From Arthrobacter sp. StoSoilB5 (GTDB taxonomy: Bacteria; Actinomycetota; Actinomycetes; Actinomycetales; Micrococcaceae), in NCBI RefSeq assembly GCF_019977235.1, contig NZ_AP024646.1:1116001-1180000 (forward strand): a DNA stretch of 64,000 nucleotides. The letters run 5' to 3'. The notes beneath the pieces are model-generated. The model had not been told where the DNA came from, ran no database searches, and worked only from the letters and a program-made list of their open reading frames with translations. Made by a program: the position numbers and the translations under genes. Shown one piece after another: positions 53,249-62,232 of this stretch (within the stretch, counting starts at the first letter, position 1; each line of letters starts with the position of its first letter).

Positions 53249-53563
53249 ATGGCTGAGTCCCCAGAAACGCACGCTGGTCCTGCCAACGAGGCTGTCAGGC
53301 TCACGGCTCGCGTGAGCGGCGTGGTTCAAGGCGTCGGATTCCGGTACTGGACGGCGCGAAAAGCGGACGAACTCCTTCTAACCGGCACGGTCCGCAACCG
53401 TTACGACGGTTCTGTGGAACTCGTGGCCGAAGGGTCCACGGCGCACGTTGGCCGTTTCCTGGACTGGCTGAACTCACCACGGGCTCCAGGCAGGGTGGAG
53501 AATGTGGAATCAGACGTTTCCTCGGCGACGGGGGAGTTCAAGGAGTTCCGGATCGTGGGTTAG
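53249..53563 (+). CDS. acyP: acylphosphatase
   Basis: A 104-residue acylphosphatase. The catalytic Arg is in GVVQGVGFRYWTARKA and the catalytic Asn in GTVRNRYDGSVELVAEG. The typical length is about 90-100. It hydrolyses acyl phosphates. ATG 53249 gives the normal N-terminus; the frame upstream crosses palindrome element 3 and is not protein-like. It is convergent with ribokinase, 5 bases between stops. Confidence 0.94.
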   Translation: MAESPETHAGPANEAVRLTARVSGVVQGVGFRYWTARKADELLLTGTVRNRYDGSVELVAEGSTAHVGRFLDWLNSPRAPGRVENVESDVSSATGEFKEFRIVG

Positions 53564-53568
53564 TTGGT

Positions 53569-54462
53569 TCAGCGGGCCTGCCGCGTCGCCTCGATGTAGT
53601 GCGCCAACGGCTTCAACGCAGGCTGTGACGAAGCATCCCGGACAGCGTCCGCACCTACGGCGTTTGCTGCAGCCAGGGCATGGCTGTGTTCAAGTCCGGC
53701 CCTCAGGGCTAGAACCAACGCCGCGCAGAATGCATCTCCAGCTCCGATGGTGTTGGCGATATCCGTGACCCGAACGGCAGGAGCTTCGGCCACGCGTTCG
53801 CCGTGCTCGAAGATCGCCGAGCCCTCGCCGCCATACGTCACGGCAACCAGTGGTGCGTTCTTGAGTTCGGGGATGAGTGCGTACTCGGTTTCATTGACGA
53901 TCACCAGGTCGCAACGCTTCAGGAGCTCCGGAAGGATGGGGGCGGCCGGTGCAGCGTTGAGGGCGAAGAATCCCTTGGTGCGACGAGCCGTTTCCAGCAC
54001 CACTTCCTGGTCCACTTCGAGCTGGCACAAGACGGCTTCTTCCTCGGCAAAGGGCACGCCAACCACGGACACTTCACTGTTGGCGCCCGGGCACACAACT
54101 ATCTGGTTCTCGCCATCGCTGTCCACCAGGACCAGTGCCGTGCCCGTCGCAGCATCCACCTGCGCGATGTCATCGACGTCGACGCCGGCACCCGCCATTG
54201 CGTCGAGGAGGCTTCGGCCAGCTTGGTCCCGGCCTACTGCCCCCACCATGCGAGAGGCTCCTGCGAGCCGGGCTGCAGCCACGGCCTGGTTGGCGCCCTT
54301 GCCGCCGGGCTGTTGGCGGAGGACGGCGCCGCCAACGGTTTCGCCGGGCGTCGGGAGGCGGCTGGCGGTTGCCGTGATGTCGAGGTTGATGCTGCCTACA
54401 ACGGTGAGCGCGGTGCTCGCGGCCGGCAAAATGGGCGCAGAAGACTGAGGGGAGGAGCTCAT
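53569..54462 (-). CDS. rbsK: ribokinase (PfkB family)
   Basis: A 297-residue PfkB-family kinase. The N-terminal SINLDITATASRLPTPGE, LRQQPGGKGANQAVAAARL and the C-terminal catalytic NTIGAGDAFCAALVLA are ribokinase signatures. It phosphorylates ribose released by the nucleoside hydrolase of the divergent operon. The ATG at 54462 (MSSSPQSSAP) follows AAAAGG. It is downstream of the GntR gene in the same orientation. Confidence 0.92.
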   Translation of the reverse strand: MSSSPQSSAPILPAASTALTVVGSINLDITATASRLPTPGETVGGAVLRQQPGGKGANQAVAAARLAGASRMVGAVGRDQAGRSLLDAMAGAGVDVDDIAQVDAATGTALVLVDSDGENQIVVCPGANSEVSVVGVPFAEEEAVLCQLEVDQEVVLETARRTKGFFALNAAPAAPILPELLKRCDLVIVNETEYALIPELKNAPLVAVTYGGEGSAIFEHGERVAEAPAVRVTDIANTIGAGDAFCAALVLALRAGLEHSHALAAANAVGADAVRDASSQPALKPLAHYIEATRQAR

Positions 54463-54484
54463 GGAAGGACCTTTTCGGGAGGAT

Positions 54485-55258
54485 TCAGGAGGACTGGATA
54501 ACGGAGAGGTGACCGGCTTTGGCAGCCACGAGGCATTTTGCAAGGTAGAACGGGGAGCCCTTGCGGCGGACGTATTGGGTGAGGACCAGAACCGGCTCGG
54601 ATGGTCGAAGATCCAGCAACTTAGCGCGGCTGGGACCCGCGGTGCTTAGGCTGATTTCGCATTCACCAGGTCCAAGTGACGCCCCCGGAAGCCCGCTGAG
54701 GACCTCCAAAAGGGTTGCAGCTGAAAGGGTGGGCGCTTCCGCTGCTTCGGCGAGGGCCTCGGCCTCGGGGATTCCTTGTGCGACGTTTTCCTGCAGGTGG
54801 GCCACGGGCTCGCCATTGCGGATCAGCACGCTTTCCCAAAACCAACAGTCTTCGTCGGGCTGGACACCAATTCCGGGTGCCACGAATTCCGAGGCCGGCT
54901 GCTTGATGGCAGCAACGCGCTTGACCTGGATGTCCTGGTCCGGGCCACCGAGGAGTTGATCGAACGGGCGGATGTGTTCGATGCCGATCCGGGGCAGGGA
55001 ATCGGCAACGAAACGGCCCACACCGCGGCGGGCCCGGGTGAGTCCGTCTTCCTCCAGCAGCATCAGCGCTTCCCGGATCACGGTGCGGCTGACGTCCATC
55101 ATGACGCCCAACTCGGTCTCGGTAGGCAGTAGCGAGCCGGGAGGGAGGAGCTTGGTCCTGATTGCCTCGGCGATGCGTGAGTAAGCCGCAACGCGCAAAG
55201 GCTGGCCGGGTTGGGGCGCAATGGGTCGGGACAGGAACTGGACGGCGTTGTCGGTCAA
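54485..55258 (-). CDS. GntR family regulator (UTRA/HutC type)
   Basis: A 257-residue regulator. Residues about 20-85 form the winged helix (YSRIAEAIRTKLLPPGSLLP, SRTVIREALMLLEEDGL) and the C-terminal two-thirds the UTRA ligand domain. It is divergent from the MFS gene and co-directional with ribokinase. An AT-rich inverted repeat lies in the shared 134-base promoter region. I infer control of nucleoside uptake and ribose use; the ligand could be a nucleoside or ribose derivative. Confidence 0.92.
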   Translation of the reverse strand: MTDNAVQFLSRPIAPQPGQPLRVAAYSRIAEAIRTKLLPPGSLLPTETELGVMMDVSRTVIREALMLLEEDGLTRARRGVGRFVADSLPRIGIEHIRPFDQLLGGPDQDIQVKRVAAIKQPASEFVAPGIGVQPDEDCWFWESVLIRNGEPVAHLQENVAQGIPEAEALAEAAEAPTLSAATLLEVLSGLPGASLGPGECEISLSTAGPSRAKLLDLRPSEPVLVLTQYVRRKGSPFYLAKCLVAAKAGHLSVIQSS

Positions 55259-55315
55259 GGGTGCCTCACTTGAGATTGGTTACGGCCACTGTACCCGAAA
55301 AATGTGATAGGTTGC

Positions 55316-55345
55316 ACAAGCTCGTAATACATGCTTGTATAACAA
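55316..55345. promoter_or_regulatory. candidate GntR/HutC-type operator between gntR and MFS
   Basis: TTGTATAACAA (55335-55345) is a TTGT-ATA-ACAA palindrome, like UTRA-type GntR operators. ACAAGC and GCTTGT (55316-55338) form an overlapping inverted repeat with an 11-base spacer. The region lies between two divergent genes and is the likely GntR binding site. Confidence 0.55.
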
Positions 55346-55392
55346 CTCACATCTCGTGGCGCCGCCTGCGCCCTCGGACAAAGGAGTTTGAT

Positions 55393-56823
55393 GTGAATAT
55401 CCCCAACACCGCGGTGGAAGCGCAGTCTTCAGTAGCCGCAGAAGCGACGCCGGATACGCGGCCCGGAGGCCGTGCTGCTGTCCTGCTGATCACCACGCTG
55501 GTCCTGGCCGTGCTGTCTTTCCAGCTCAATGCCAGCATGATCACCCCGGCCCTCCCGCACATCGGCTCGTTCTTCGGCGAGACGCCCGAGGCTGTGGCAC
55601 AGGTGCAGTCCATGTTTTTCTTGGCGGGCGCTATCTCGGGCCCGGTGATCGGACGCTGGAGCGACTTCATCGGGCGCCGGACGGCACTGCTCTTGGTCCT
55701 GGCCATTATGGGTGCAGGAACCGTGCTGTGCATTTTCGCTCCGAACCTGCCGCTGTTGGTCACTGGTCGCTTCATGCAGGGTGTTTCCAGTGCCATCTTC
55801 GCCCTCTCCTACATCGTGCTCAACGAATACCTGCCGGCCCGGCTCTTCGGCACGTCCATCGGCATCATCGCTGCCATCAACGGCGGTGTGGGTGGTGTTG
55901 ACGGCTACTTCGGTGGACTCATGGCTGAGACGCTCGGCTTCCAGTCGATCTTCGTTGCCGTCCTCGCTTTGGCCGCGATCGCCGTCGTCTGCGTCATCAA
56001 AGTTGTCCCGGGCGGGAAATCCGCTGTGGCTCCGGGACGCATGGACTGGTGGGGCGCCGGCTCGCTGTCCGTGTTCCTCGTATTCATTACGTACTTCGTA
56101 TCCACGGGGTCCTCCGCAGGCTGGACCTCACCCTCCGCACTTGCCCTGCTGGCTGGAAGCATCGCGTCCTTCACGGCTTTCTGGCTCATCGAGAAGAAGC
56201 GCGCCACGCCCCTGGTTGCGGTCCACCACCTCCGTTCGCGCCAGGTATGGCCGGTCATCGCCACCACTGTGCTGACGCTCGCGGGAATCTTCGCCATCAT
56301 CAACTTCACCGTGGTGCTGCTCAGCCAGGACAAGGAGAACGGCTTCGGCTTGTCGGCCTCGGTCGCGGCGCTGCTCTTCCTGACCCCGGCAGCACTGATC
56401 GGCGTGTTCGCGGCCCCTCTTGCAGGTTGGATTGCCGACCGCCGTGGCTGGATCAAGACCGTCCGCGTCGGCACGGCCACGAGCCTGGCCTGCGCCATTG
56501 CCGCTGCCTTGTTCGCCGACAACCAAGTAGCAGTCCTCATCGCCATCGCAGCCCTGGGCATCTTCTACAACGGCTTCTTCCTCACCGCCATCAACGGCCT
56601 GTCCGTCCTGCTCTCGCCCAAGGAAGCACCCGCCGCACTGCCGGGAATCAACGGCGCCTCGTTCGGCATCGGGGCGAGCCTCGGCGTCGTCGTTGTTGCC
56701 CCGTTCGCCGGTCAGGGCACCGCAGCCGGGTACTCGGCGGCGCTCTGGATTTCGGTGTCCATCACCGTCCTCGCCTTCATTGTCAGCCTGTTCATCACAG
56801 CTCCAAAGGGCGAAAAAATCTAA
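55393..56823 (+). CDS. MFS transporter (probable nucleoside uptake)
   Basis: A 476-residue transporter with about 12-14 helices. LVLAVLSFQLNASMITPALPHIGSFF leads the first helix and GPVIGRWSDFIGRRTALLL is the MFS signature loop. GTG 55393 follows AAGGAG. It is followed by a nucleoside hydrolase and diverges from GntR plus ribokinase, so a nucleoside or ribose-containing compound is the likely cargo. The length and fold are DHA-like, and many DHA members are exporters, so the direction is not proved. Confidence 0.88.
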   Translation: MNIPNTAVEAQSSVAAEATPDTRPGGRAAVLLITTLVLAVLSFQLNASMITPALPHIGSFFGETPEAVAQVQSMFFLAGAISGPVIGRWSDFIGRRTALLLVLAIMGAGTVLCIFAPNLPLLVTGRFMQGVSSAIFALSYIVLNEYLPARLFGTSIGIIAAINGGVGGVDGYFGGLMAETLGFQSIFVAVLALAAIAVVCVIKVVPGGKSAVAPGRMDWWGAGSLSVFLVFITYFVSTGSSAGWTSPSALALLAGSIASFTAFWLIEKKRATPLVAVHHLRSRQVWPVIATTVLTLAGIFAIINFTVVLLSQDKENGFGLSASVAALLFLTPAALIGVFAAPLAGWIADRRGWIKTVRVGTATSLACAIAAALFADNQVAVLIAIAALGIFYNGFFLTAINGLSVLLSPKEAPAALPGINGASFGIGASLGVVVVAPFAGQGTAAGYSAALWISVSITVLAFIVSLFITAPKGEKI

Positions 56824-56902
56824 AGCCCGACGGCGGCACGCGGCGCGCGCGCCCGCCCCACTCCTCTTCACAACACTCCGCCAGATCCTGAAACGAGAGA
56901 CC

Positions 56903-57901
56903 ATGAATCAGCGCACAGCAGCCCCCTTCTACCTCGACTGCGATACGGGAATCGATGATGCCCTCGCCCTCGCCTACCTGCTCGCAACGCCGAGAGCAGA
57001 ACTCGTTGGCATCGGCACCGTGAGCGGCAACATCAGTGCCGCAGGTGGCGCCCGGAACACCCTTGACCTGCTGAAGCTGGCCGGGCATCCGGACATCCCC
57101 GTGGCGATCGGCGCGCACGATCCGCAGGTCGGGACATTCCACGGCGGGGCGCCTCATGTGCATGGCGACAATGGAATCGGCGGGGTGGACCTGGTTCCGT
57201 CGGATCGCGAGCCGATCCAGGCCTCGGCTGCGGAACTCCTGGTCCAGCTGGCTCACCAGCATGCTGGGGAACTGCGCGTTGTGGCTATCGGTCCGCTGAC
57301 CAATATCGCCCAAGCCCTCCGGCTGGAGCCCAAGTTGCCGGAACTCATAGCCGAAATCACCATCATGGGCGGCGCAGCCCTGGCCCCGGGAAATATCACG
57401 CCGGTGGCAGAGGCCAACATCGCCAACGACCCCGAGGCTGCGGCGGAAGTACTCGCGGCCGATTGGAACGTGACGCTGGTACCGCTGGACGTCACCATGA
57501 CCAACGTCCTGGAAGAAACCCACCGCCAGGAGCTACTGGCATCCGAGCACCCTGTTTCGCGGGCGCTCGGCGACATGCTTGGCTACTACTTCGGCTTCTA
57601 CGTCGACATTTTCGGACGGGCCTGCTCCGCGATGCACGATCCTCTCGCCGCAGCCATTGCCGTCAGGGGAGTGGAGCTGGCCGTGGCGCCGACCGTTCGC
57701 GTGGAGGTAGATACAACCAACGGTCCCAGCCGTGGCCAGACCGTGTGCGATCTCCGTGGACAGTACCTGGGTTTCCCCGACCAGCGCGGTGCGCGTTGCC
57801 GGGTGGTGCTGGAAATTGGCGAAGATTTCGCTCCGCACCTACTGGGAACCATGCAGGCAGCATGGCTCTCCGAAGAACAGCTGGCTACTCCCGTCGCCTG
57901 A
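56903..57901 (+). CDS. nucleoside hydrolase (inosine-uridine-preferring type)
   Basis: A 332-residue nucleoside hydrolase. The Ca-binding Asp cluster is LDCDTGIDDALALAYL; VSGNISAAGGARNTLDLLKL, LVIGPLTNIA-like AIGPLTNIAQAL and MGGAALAPGNITPVAEANI are family marks. The catalytic His region is in CSAMHDPLAAAIAV. It cuts the N-glycosidic bond to give free ribose, which ribokinase would phosphorylate. ATG 56903; the upstream frame lies within the MFS gene. Confidence 0.94.
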   Translation: MNQRTAAPFYLDCDTGIDDALALAYLLATPRAELVGIGTVSGNISAAGGARNTLDLLKLAGHPDIPVAIGAHDPQVGTFHGGAPHVHGDNGIGGVDLVPSDREPIQASAAELLVQLAHQHAGELRVVAIGPLTNIAQALRLEPKLPELIAEITIMGGAALAPGNITPVAEANIANDPEAAAEVLAADWNVTLVPLDVTMTNVLEETHRQELLASEHPVSRALGDMLGYYFGFYVDIFGRACSAMHDPLAAAIAVRGVELAVAPTVRVEVDTTNGPSRGQTVCDLRGQYLGFPDQRGARCRVVLEIGEDFAPHLLGTMQAAWLSEEQLATPVA

Positions 57902-57923
57902 CTAACAGAAGACTGAAGCAGCG

Positions 57924-57956
57924 ACGACGACGGCGGCAGCGGCCCGCCGTCGTCGT
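57924..57956. terminator. 13-base perfect hairpin between convergent genes
   Basis: ACGACGACGGCGG (57924-57936) and CCGCCGTCGTCGT (57944-57956) pair perfectly around a 7-base loop. It lies between the nucleoside hydrolase and the convergent ArsR-AHSA1 gene. A bidirectional stop without T-run, as often seen in high-GC genomes, is inferred. Confidence 0.65.
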
Positions 57957-57985
57957 GGGTTAACCGTCGCCTTGGGTTAGGGCGC

Positions 57986-58738
57986 CTAGGCGTACATGAG
58001 TGAGCCGGGCGTTGTCAGCGTTTCGCCCGTTTCGAGCCACGTCTTGAGGCCTGAGAGGATCATGGGCCAGCCGCCGTACAGCTGCTCGTTGGCGCCTTCG
58101 CGGAGCTGATCGTGCGTGACGGTGAGATGGCACGAATCGCCCACGGGCTCGATTTCCCAGGTGATCCGCGATGTTCCTTCCGCTTTGACGTCCTCGCCCC
58201 ACAACGCCCGCATGGTCTGGACGAGCCGGCGCGGCGGATCGACTTCGATGTTCTCGCCCTCGCCCAATGGCTCATCTGCCTTGACGTTGTGCATTTCAAA
58301 GCGGCCGCCAGGAGTCCAGTCCGCCGTGAACGTATTCCCGAACTGGTACTTGCTGCGGATTTCGCTGTTGGTGATGGCGTCCCAGAGCCGTTCCGGAGTG
58401 GTTTTGATGTAAATCTCAAAGATCTTTTCCATGGGGCTTTCCAATCTGGATTTGAGGTCGCTGAGTGCAGCGGCCCATGGTTCTGCGTATTTGCTCACCC
58501 AGCGATCGTGGATGAGCCGGATGGGGACGGGGTTCAGGAAATGCAACTTTTCACGTCCCCGACGGCGCGTGACCAACAGTCCGGCATCCTCCAACAGTTT
58601 GAGGTGCTTGGCTATGCCGAAGCGGGTCATCTCGAACCGGGCTCCGAGTGCGGAGGCGGATTGCCCGTCCTCGCGGAAGAGTTCGTCGAGCAGTTCCCGC
58701 CGGGTGGGGTCTGCCAGTGCCTTAAACACGGCGTCCAT
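57986..58738 (-). CDS. ArsR family regulator fused to an AHSA1/SRPBCC domain
   Basis: A 250-residue fusion. Residues 1-95 are an ArsR winged helix (MDAVFKALADPTRRELLDEL, FGIAKHLKLLEDAGLLVTRRRGREK) and residues about 105-245 an SRPBCC/AHSA1 ligand-binding domain (IYIKTTPERLWDAITNSEI, GNTFTADWTPGGRFEM). I chose ATG 58738 because it begins at the usual ArsR N-terminus and lies 6 bases downstream of a -10 box, so the message would be leaderless. An in-frame ATG at 58759 would lie inside the promoter operator. The AHSA1 domain may sense a hydrophobic ligand. Confidence 0.88.
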   Translation of the reverse strand: MDAVFKALADPTRRELLDELFREDGQSASALGARFEMTRFGIAKHLKLLEDAGLLVTRRRGREKLHFLNPVPIRLIHDRWVSKYAEPWAAALSDLKSRLESPMEKIFEIYIKTTPERLWDAITNSEIRSKYQFGNTFTADWTPGGRFEMHNVKADEPLGEGENIEVDPPRRLVQTMRALWGEDVKAEGTSRITWEIEPVGDSCHLTVTHDQLREGANEQLYGGWPMILSGLKTWLETGETLTTPGSLMYA

Positions 58739-58744
58739 GTGTTC

Positions 58745-58774
58745 AGAATAGGTGACCATTTGGTCACGTGTCAA
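58745..58774 (-). promoter_or_regulatory. leaderless promoter with palindromic operator in the spacer
   Basis: On the minus strand TTGACA (58769-58774), an 18-base spacer and TATTCT (58745-58750) form a near-consensus promoter, ending 6 bases before ATG 58738. The spacer contains the perfect palindrome GTGACCAAATGGTCAC (58752-58767). An ArsR protein bound there would block RNA polymerase, so autorepression is strongly suggested. Confidence 0.72.
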
Positions 58775-59046
58775 CGTCCCACACATGCAGTTCGCTCGGC
58801 GCCCTTGGTAGGCGGTCGGGGTACGAGCATCTGCATCCTGTGCTGGGGCACTGAGTGCTGGGATAAAGAGTTTGTTCCAAATCCGATAGTTTCTGAATTT
58901 GGTCGGAAACAAATCTTTGCGCCAGTTCAATTTCGCGCGCCTTTACCGGTTGAATAGGCTCGGAAAGTTCAGCATTGTTCGCCTAGGGCCCGCAATAGCA
59001 GCGTCAAAGTTACTTTCCAGTTTCCCTGAGCGAGCTGTTGTTATTG

Positions 59047-59059
59047 CGTAAACTTTACG
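59047..59059. promoter_or_regulatory. candidate LacI-family operator upstream of GH42
   Basis: CGTAAACTTTACG is a perfect 13-base palindrome with a single central C, similar to LacI-family sites, and lies 70 bases before the beta-galactosidase ATG. No LacI gene is in the window, so the regulator is probably encoded beyond the right edge. Confidence 0.5.
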
Positions 59060-59128
59060 ATAGTTTCTCCCTGTGATGTGTGTCGCACTGTAGTTCCCAG
59101 AGCGACCTAGGCCGAGCGAAGGACAAAG

Positions 59129-61261
59129 ATGACCATCGATCCTGAGGACATACGGGCTGCTGAAAAGCGGATGGACCAACTGCATCGACAACTTGGCGGC
59201 ATCGCCTATGGCGGTGATTACAACCCGGAGCAATGGCCGCGCGAGGTCTGGCTTGAGGATGCAAAGCTCATGCAGCAGGCCGGGGTGAATTTGGTGACGC
59301 TTGCTGTTTTCTCGTGGAGCCGCTTGGAAACCAGCGACGGCGTCTTCGACTTCGGGTGGCTGGATGACGTCATGGACCTGATGCACGCCCATGGCATCGG
59401 CGTGGACCTCGCGACACCGGACGCCGTGCCCCCGGCGTGGCTCGTGGAGCAGCACCCGGACATCATGCCGGAACGCCCCGACGGAAGTACGTTCGGCTTC
59501 GGGTCCCGCCAACACTTTGACGTCTCCCATCCGGTGTATCGAGCCAGGTCACTGGCACTCGCCGACAAGATGGGGGAGCACTACGCAAAGCATCCCGCGC
59601 TGCGGATGTGGCATGTAGGAAACGAATACGGGCCAACCTCGTACGGGCCGTGGGCTGAGAAAGGGTTCCGCAAGTGGCTGCAGGGAAAGTACTCCTCGCT
59701 CGATGAACTCAACGAGGCATGGAGCACCACCGTGTGGGGCCAGATCTACTCGGACTGGAGCCAGGTCAGGGTTCCCGCGCAGCCACGCACGTGGTCAAAC
59801 CCGTCACGGCGCCTGGACTTCCACCGCTTCACTTCCGACAGCATGCTGGAGCACTTCAAGGCAGAGCGCGACATCCTGCGCCGCCACTCACCGGACCTGC
59901 CGATCGTCACCAACTTCATGCGTTTCTACAAGACCGACGACTACTGGGCATGGGCTGCAGAAGAAGATGCGGCAGCACTGGACATCTATCCCGATCCCCG
60001 CGAAGACGACGCCCACGTGGCTGCGGCGCTGAATTTCGACCTCATGCGCTCACTCCGCCACGGCCAGCCCTGGATGGTGATGGAGCAGGCAACAGGTGCA
60101 GTCAGCCAATGGTCCGTCAATGTCTCCAAACTGCCGGGCAAGATGAGGTTGGGCTCGTACCAAGCCATAGCGCAGGGAGCGGATTCCATCCTTTTCTTCC
60201 AATGGCGGCAGGCGAAGGGTGGCACCGAGCGCTACCACTCCGCCATGGTGAACCACGCAGGCCCGAACACCCGGATCTTCCGCGAGGTCTGCGAGCTCGG
60301 CCAGGAACTGAAATCTCTGGCCGATCTCACAGGCACGCGATCCACAGCCAAGGTTGCCATCGTTTTCGATTGGGACTGCTGGTGGGCACTGGAGTTGGGC
60401 AACTCGCCGCGCTCTGACCTGAACTACACCCAGGAAGTGTTGTGCTTCTACCGCCCGCTGTTCGAGGCCAACATCACGGTGGACTTCGTTAATGCCGACA
60501 GCGACCTGTCCGCGTACAGCCTGGTGATCATGCCAGCCTCGTACTTGCTCACCGACGCCGCGGCCCAAAGGTTCGAAAACTACGTGTCCGACGGCGGCCG
60601 TCTGATGGTCTCGTATCTCTCCGGCATCGTGGACCAGAACAACACCATCCGCCTGGGTGGCTACCCGGGCGCCCTCCGCAACGTGCTGGGTGCCTGGAGT
60701 GAAGAGATGCACCCGCTTGCTGGCGTGGGCGAGCAAGTTAAGCTCTCCACGGCCGACGGCGGTACCTCCTCGGCCAGTTACTGGACAGAGCACTTGCACA
60801 CCGAGACAGCAGAGGTCCTGGCCGGCTACTCTTCAGGGCGCCTCGCGGGAGTCCCCGCCATTACCCGCAACAGTTTCGGTGAAGGCAGTGCGGTTTACCT
60901 TTCGGCCCGGGTCGAGGACGGATTGCTCAAGCAATTGCTCGACGACGAACTTCAACACGCAGGCGTGGAACCGATACTGAAGGCACCTACGGGAGTCCAG
61001 GTCCGGCGTCGTGCTGGCTTGGGTCCTGGCGGCGGCAGTCCTGACGCCGGCGGTTCCGGCGACGCCGCCAAAAGCTTCCTGCTGGTTCTCAACCACAATG
61101 ACGCGCCTGCCGGCGTAAACGTCCTCGACGGGGGAATAGACCGCATCAGCGGACAGTCGATTCACGGGGAAGTGGAACTTCCAGCAAACGGCGTACTTGT
61201 CCTTGAAGAAGTCTTGGTCCCTGAAGACTCTGCAGCTAAGGCGGCAACACCATGGCACTGA
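59129..61261 (+). CDS. beta-galactosidase, glycoside hydrolase family 42
   Basis: A 710-residue GH42 enzyme of normal length. The N-terminal substrate loop is GGDYNPEQWPREVW; the acid/base Glu is in HVGNEYGPTSYG near 165 and the nucleophile Glu in MVMEQATGAVS near 319; QWRQAKGGTERYHSAM is also typical. The trimerisation and beta-sandwich domains follow. No signal peptide is present, so it acts in the cytoplasm on galactosides imported by the ABC transporter downstream. Its stop overlaps the first permease start by 10 bases. Confidence 0.96.
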   Translation: MTIDPEDIRAAEKRMDQLHRQLGGIAYGGDYNPEQWPREVWLEDAKLMQQAGVNLVTLAVFSWSRLETSDGVFDFGWLDDVMDLMHAHGIGVDLATPDAVPPAWLVEQHPDIMPERPDGSTFGFGSRQHFDVSHPVYRARSLALADKMGEHYAKHPALRMWHVGNEYGPTSYGPWAEKGFRKWLQGKYSSLDELNEAWSTTVWGQIYSDWSQVRVPAQPRTWSNPSRRLDFHRFTSDSMLEHFKAERDILRRHSPDLPIVTNFMRFYKTDDYWAWAAEEDAAALDIYPDPREDDAHVAAALNFDLMRSLRHGQPWMVMEQATGAVSQWSVNVSKLPGKMRLGSYQAIAQGADSILFFQWRQAKGGTERYHSAMVNHAGPNTRIFREVCELGQELKSLADLTGTRSTAKVAIVFDWDCWWALELGNSPRSDLNYTQEVLCFYRPLFEANITVDFVNADSDLSAYSLVIMPASYLLTDAAAQRFENYVSDGGRLMVSYLSGIVDQNNTIRLGGYPGALRNVLGAWSEEMHPLAGVGEQVKLSTADGGTSSASYWTEHLHTETAEVLAGYSSGRLAGVPAITRNSFGEGSAVYLSARVEDGLLKQLLDDELQHAGVEPILKAPTGVQVRRRAGLGPGGGSPDAGGSGDAAKSFLLVLNHNDAPAGVNVLDGGIDRISGQSIHGEVELPANGVLVLEEVLVPEDSAAKAATPWH

Positions 61262-62232
61262 GGCTCGACGCTCCGCCCGAGGTTGTCCCGGGCACTGAGC
61301 CAAGCAAACAGAAAAAGCGGCGCGTCAAGCCCGGAAGCTGGAAGCTGGCGCTCAAACGGGACTGGCGCCTGTACACACTGTTAGCGCTACCAATGGCATA
61401 CCTCCTCATCTTCAGGTACCTGCCGATGGCCGGGAACGTGATTGCCTTCCGCCAATTTCAGCCGGGCGGCAGCATCTTCGGTGAGAAGTGGGTGGGCTTC
61501 AAATACATCACCCTCTTCATCAATGACCCCAGCTTCTGGCAGGCCTTCCAGAACACCATCATTCTGGGTGTACTGACGCTGCTGTTCTGCTTCCCGATGC
61601 CCATCATCTTCGCTTTGATGCTCAACGAGCTCCGGTCCCAGAAGTTCAAAAAGTTTGTGCAGACCGTGGCATACCTGCCGCACTTCATGTCCGTGGTGAT
61701 CATCGCCGGCATGATCCTGCAAAACTTCTCCATGAACGGCACGGTGAACCAGATCGCGGAATCGTTGTTCGGCAACACCGTGAACTTCACGCAGGATCCA
61801 GGCTGGTTCCGGCCGATGTACATCAGCTCAGAGGTGTGGCAGACCATGGGCTGGGGAGCGATCCTCTATTTGGCGGCGCTCACCAGGGTGGATGAATCAC
61901 TGTACGAAGCCGCAAGGATCGATGGAGCCAATAGGTGGCAACAGACCTGGCACGTGACGCTTCCCGCCATCCGTCCGACCATCATCACGCTGTTGATCCT
62001 CAACATTGGCACGTTCATGGCAGTGGGCTTCGAGAAGATCCTGCTCATCTATAACCCGCTCAACTACGCAAGTTCAGATGTCATCTCCACCTACCTGTAC
62101 CGGGTAGGCCTGGAATCCAGCAACTTCAGCTATGCGGCGGCGATCGGAATGTTTGAATCCGTCATCGGCCTCACGCTGATCCTCTCAGCGAACGCGATAT
62201 CCAAGCGCCTCGCAGGAACGAGCCTGTGGTGA
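61252..62232 (+). CDS. ABC sugar permease (LplB/YteP-like, CUT1)
   Basis: A 326-residue membrane permease with about six helices. The N-terminal LPMAYLLIFRYLPMAGNVIAFRQFQ and the EAA loop EAARIDGANRWQQTWHVTLPAIRP are typical of LplB/YteP permeases that import oligosaccharides or uronate-type sugars. AAGGCGG precedes ATG 61252. It overlaps the beta-galactosidase gene by 10 bases, so translation is coupled. Confidence 0.94.
   Translation: MALRLDAPPEVVPGTEPSKQKKRRVKPGSWKLALKRDWRLYTLLALPMAYLLIFRYLPMAGNVIAFRQFQPGGSIFGEKWVGFKYITLFINDPSFWQAFQNTIILGVLTLLFCFPMPIIFALMLNELRSQKFKKFVQTVAYLPHFMSVVIIAGMILQNFSMNGTVNQIAESLFGNTVNFTQDPGWFRPMYISSEVWQTMGWGAILYLAALTRVDESLYEAARIDGANRWQQTWHVTLPAIRPTIITLLILNIGTFMAVGFEKILLIYNPLNYASSDVISTYLYRVGLESSNFSYAAAIGMFESVIGLTLILSANAISKRLAGTSLW

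Larger units (their letters stand above)
58739..59128. other. 390-base divergent intergenic region
   Basis: The region holds the promoter of the ArsR-AHSA1 gene at its left end and the LacI-type candidate operator of the beta-galactosidase gene at its right end. Between them I see no convincing gene or RNA; an open minus-strand extension of the ArsR frame is not protein-like. Confidence 0.6.
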
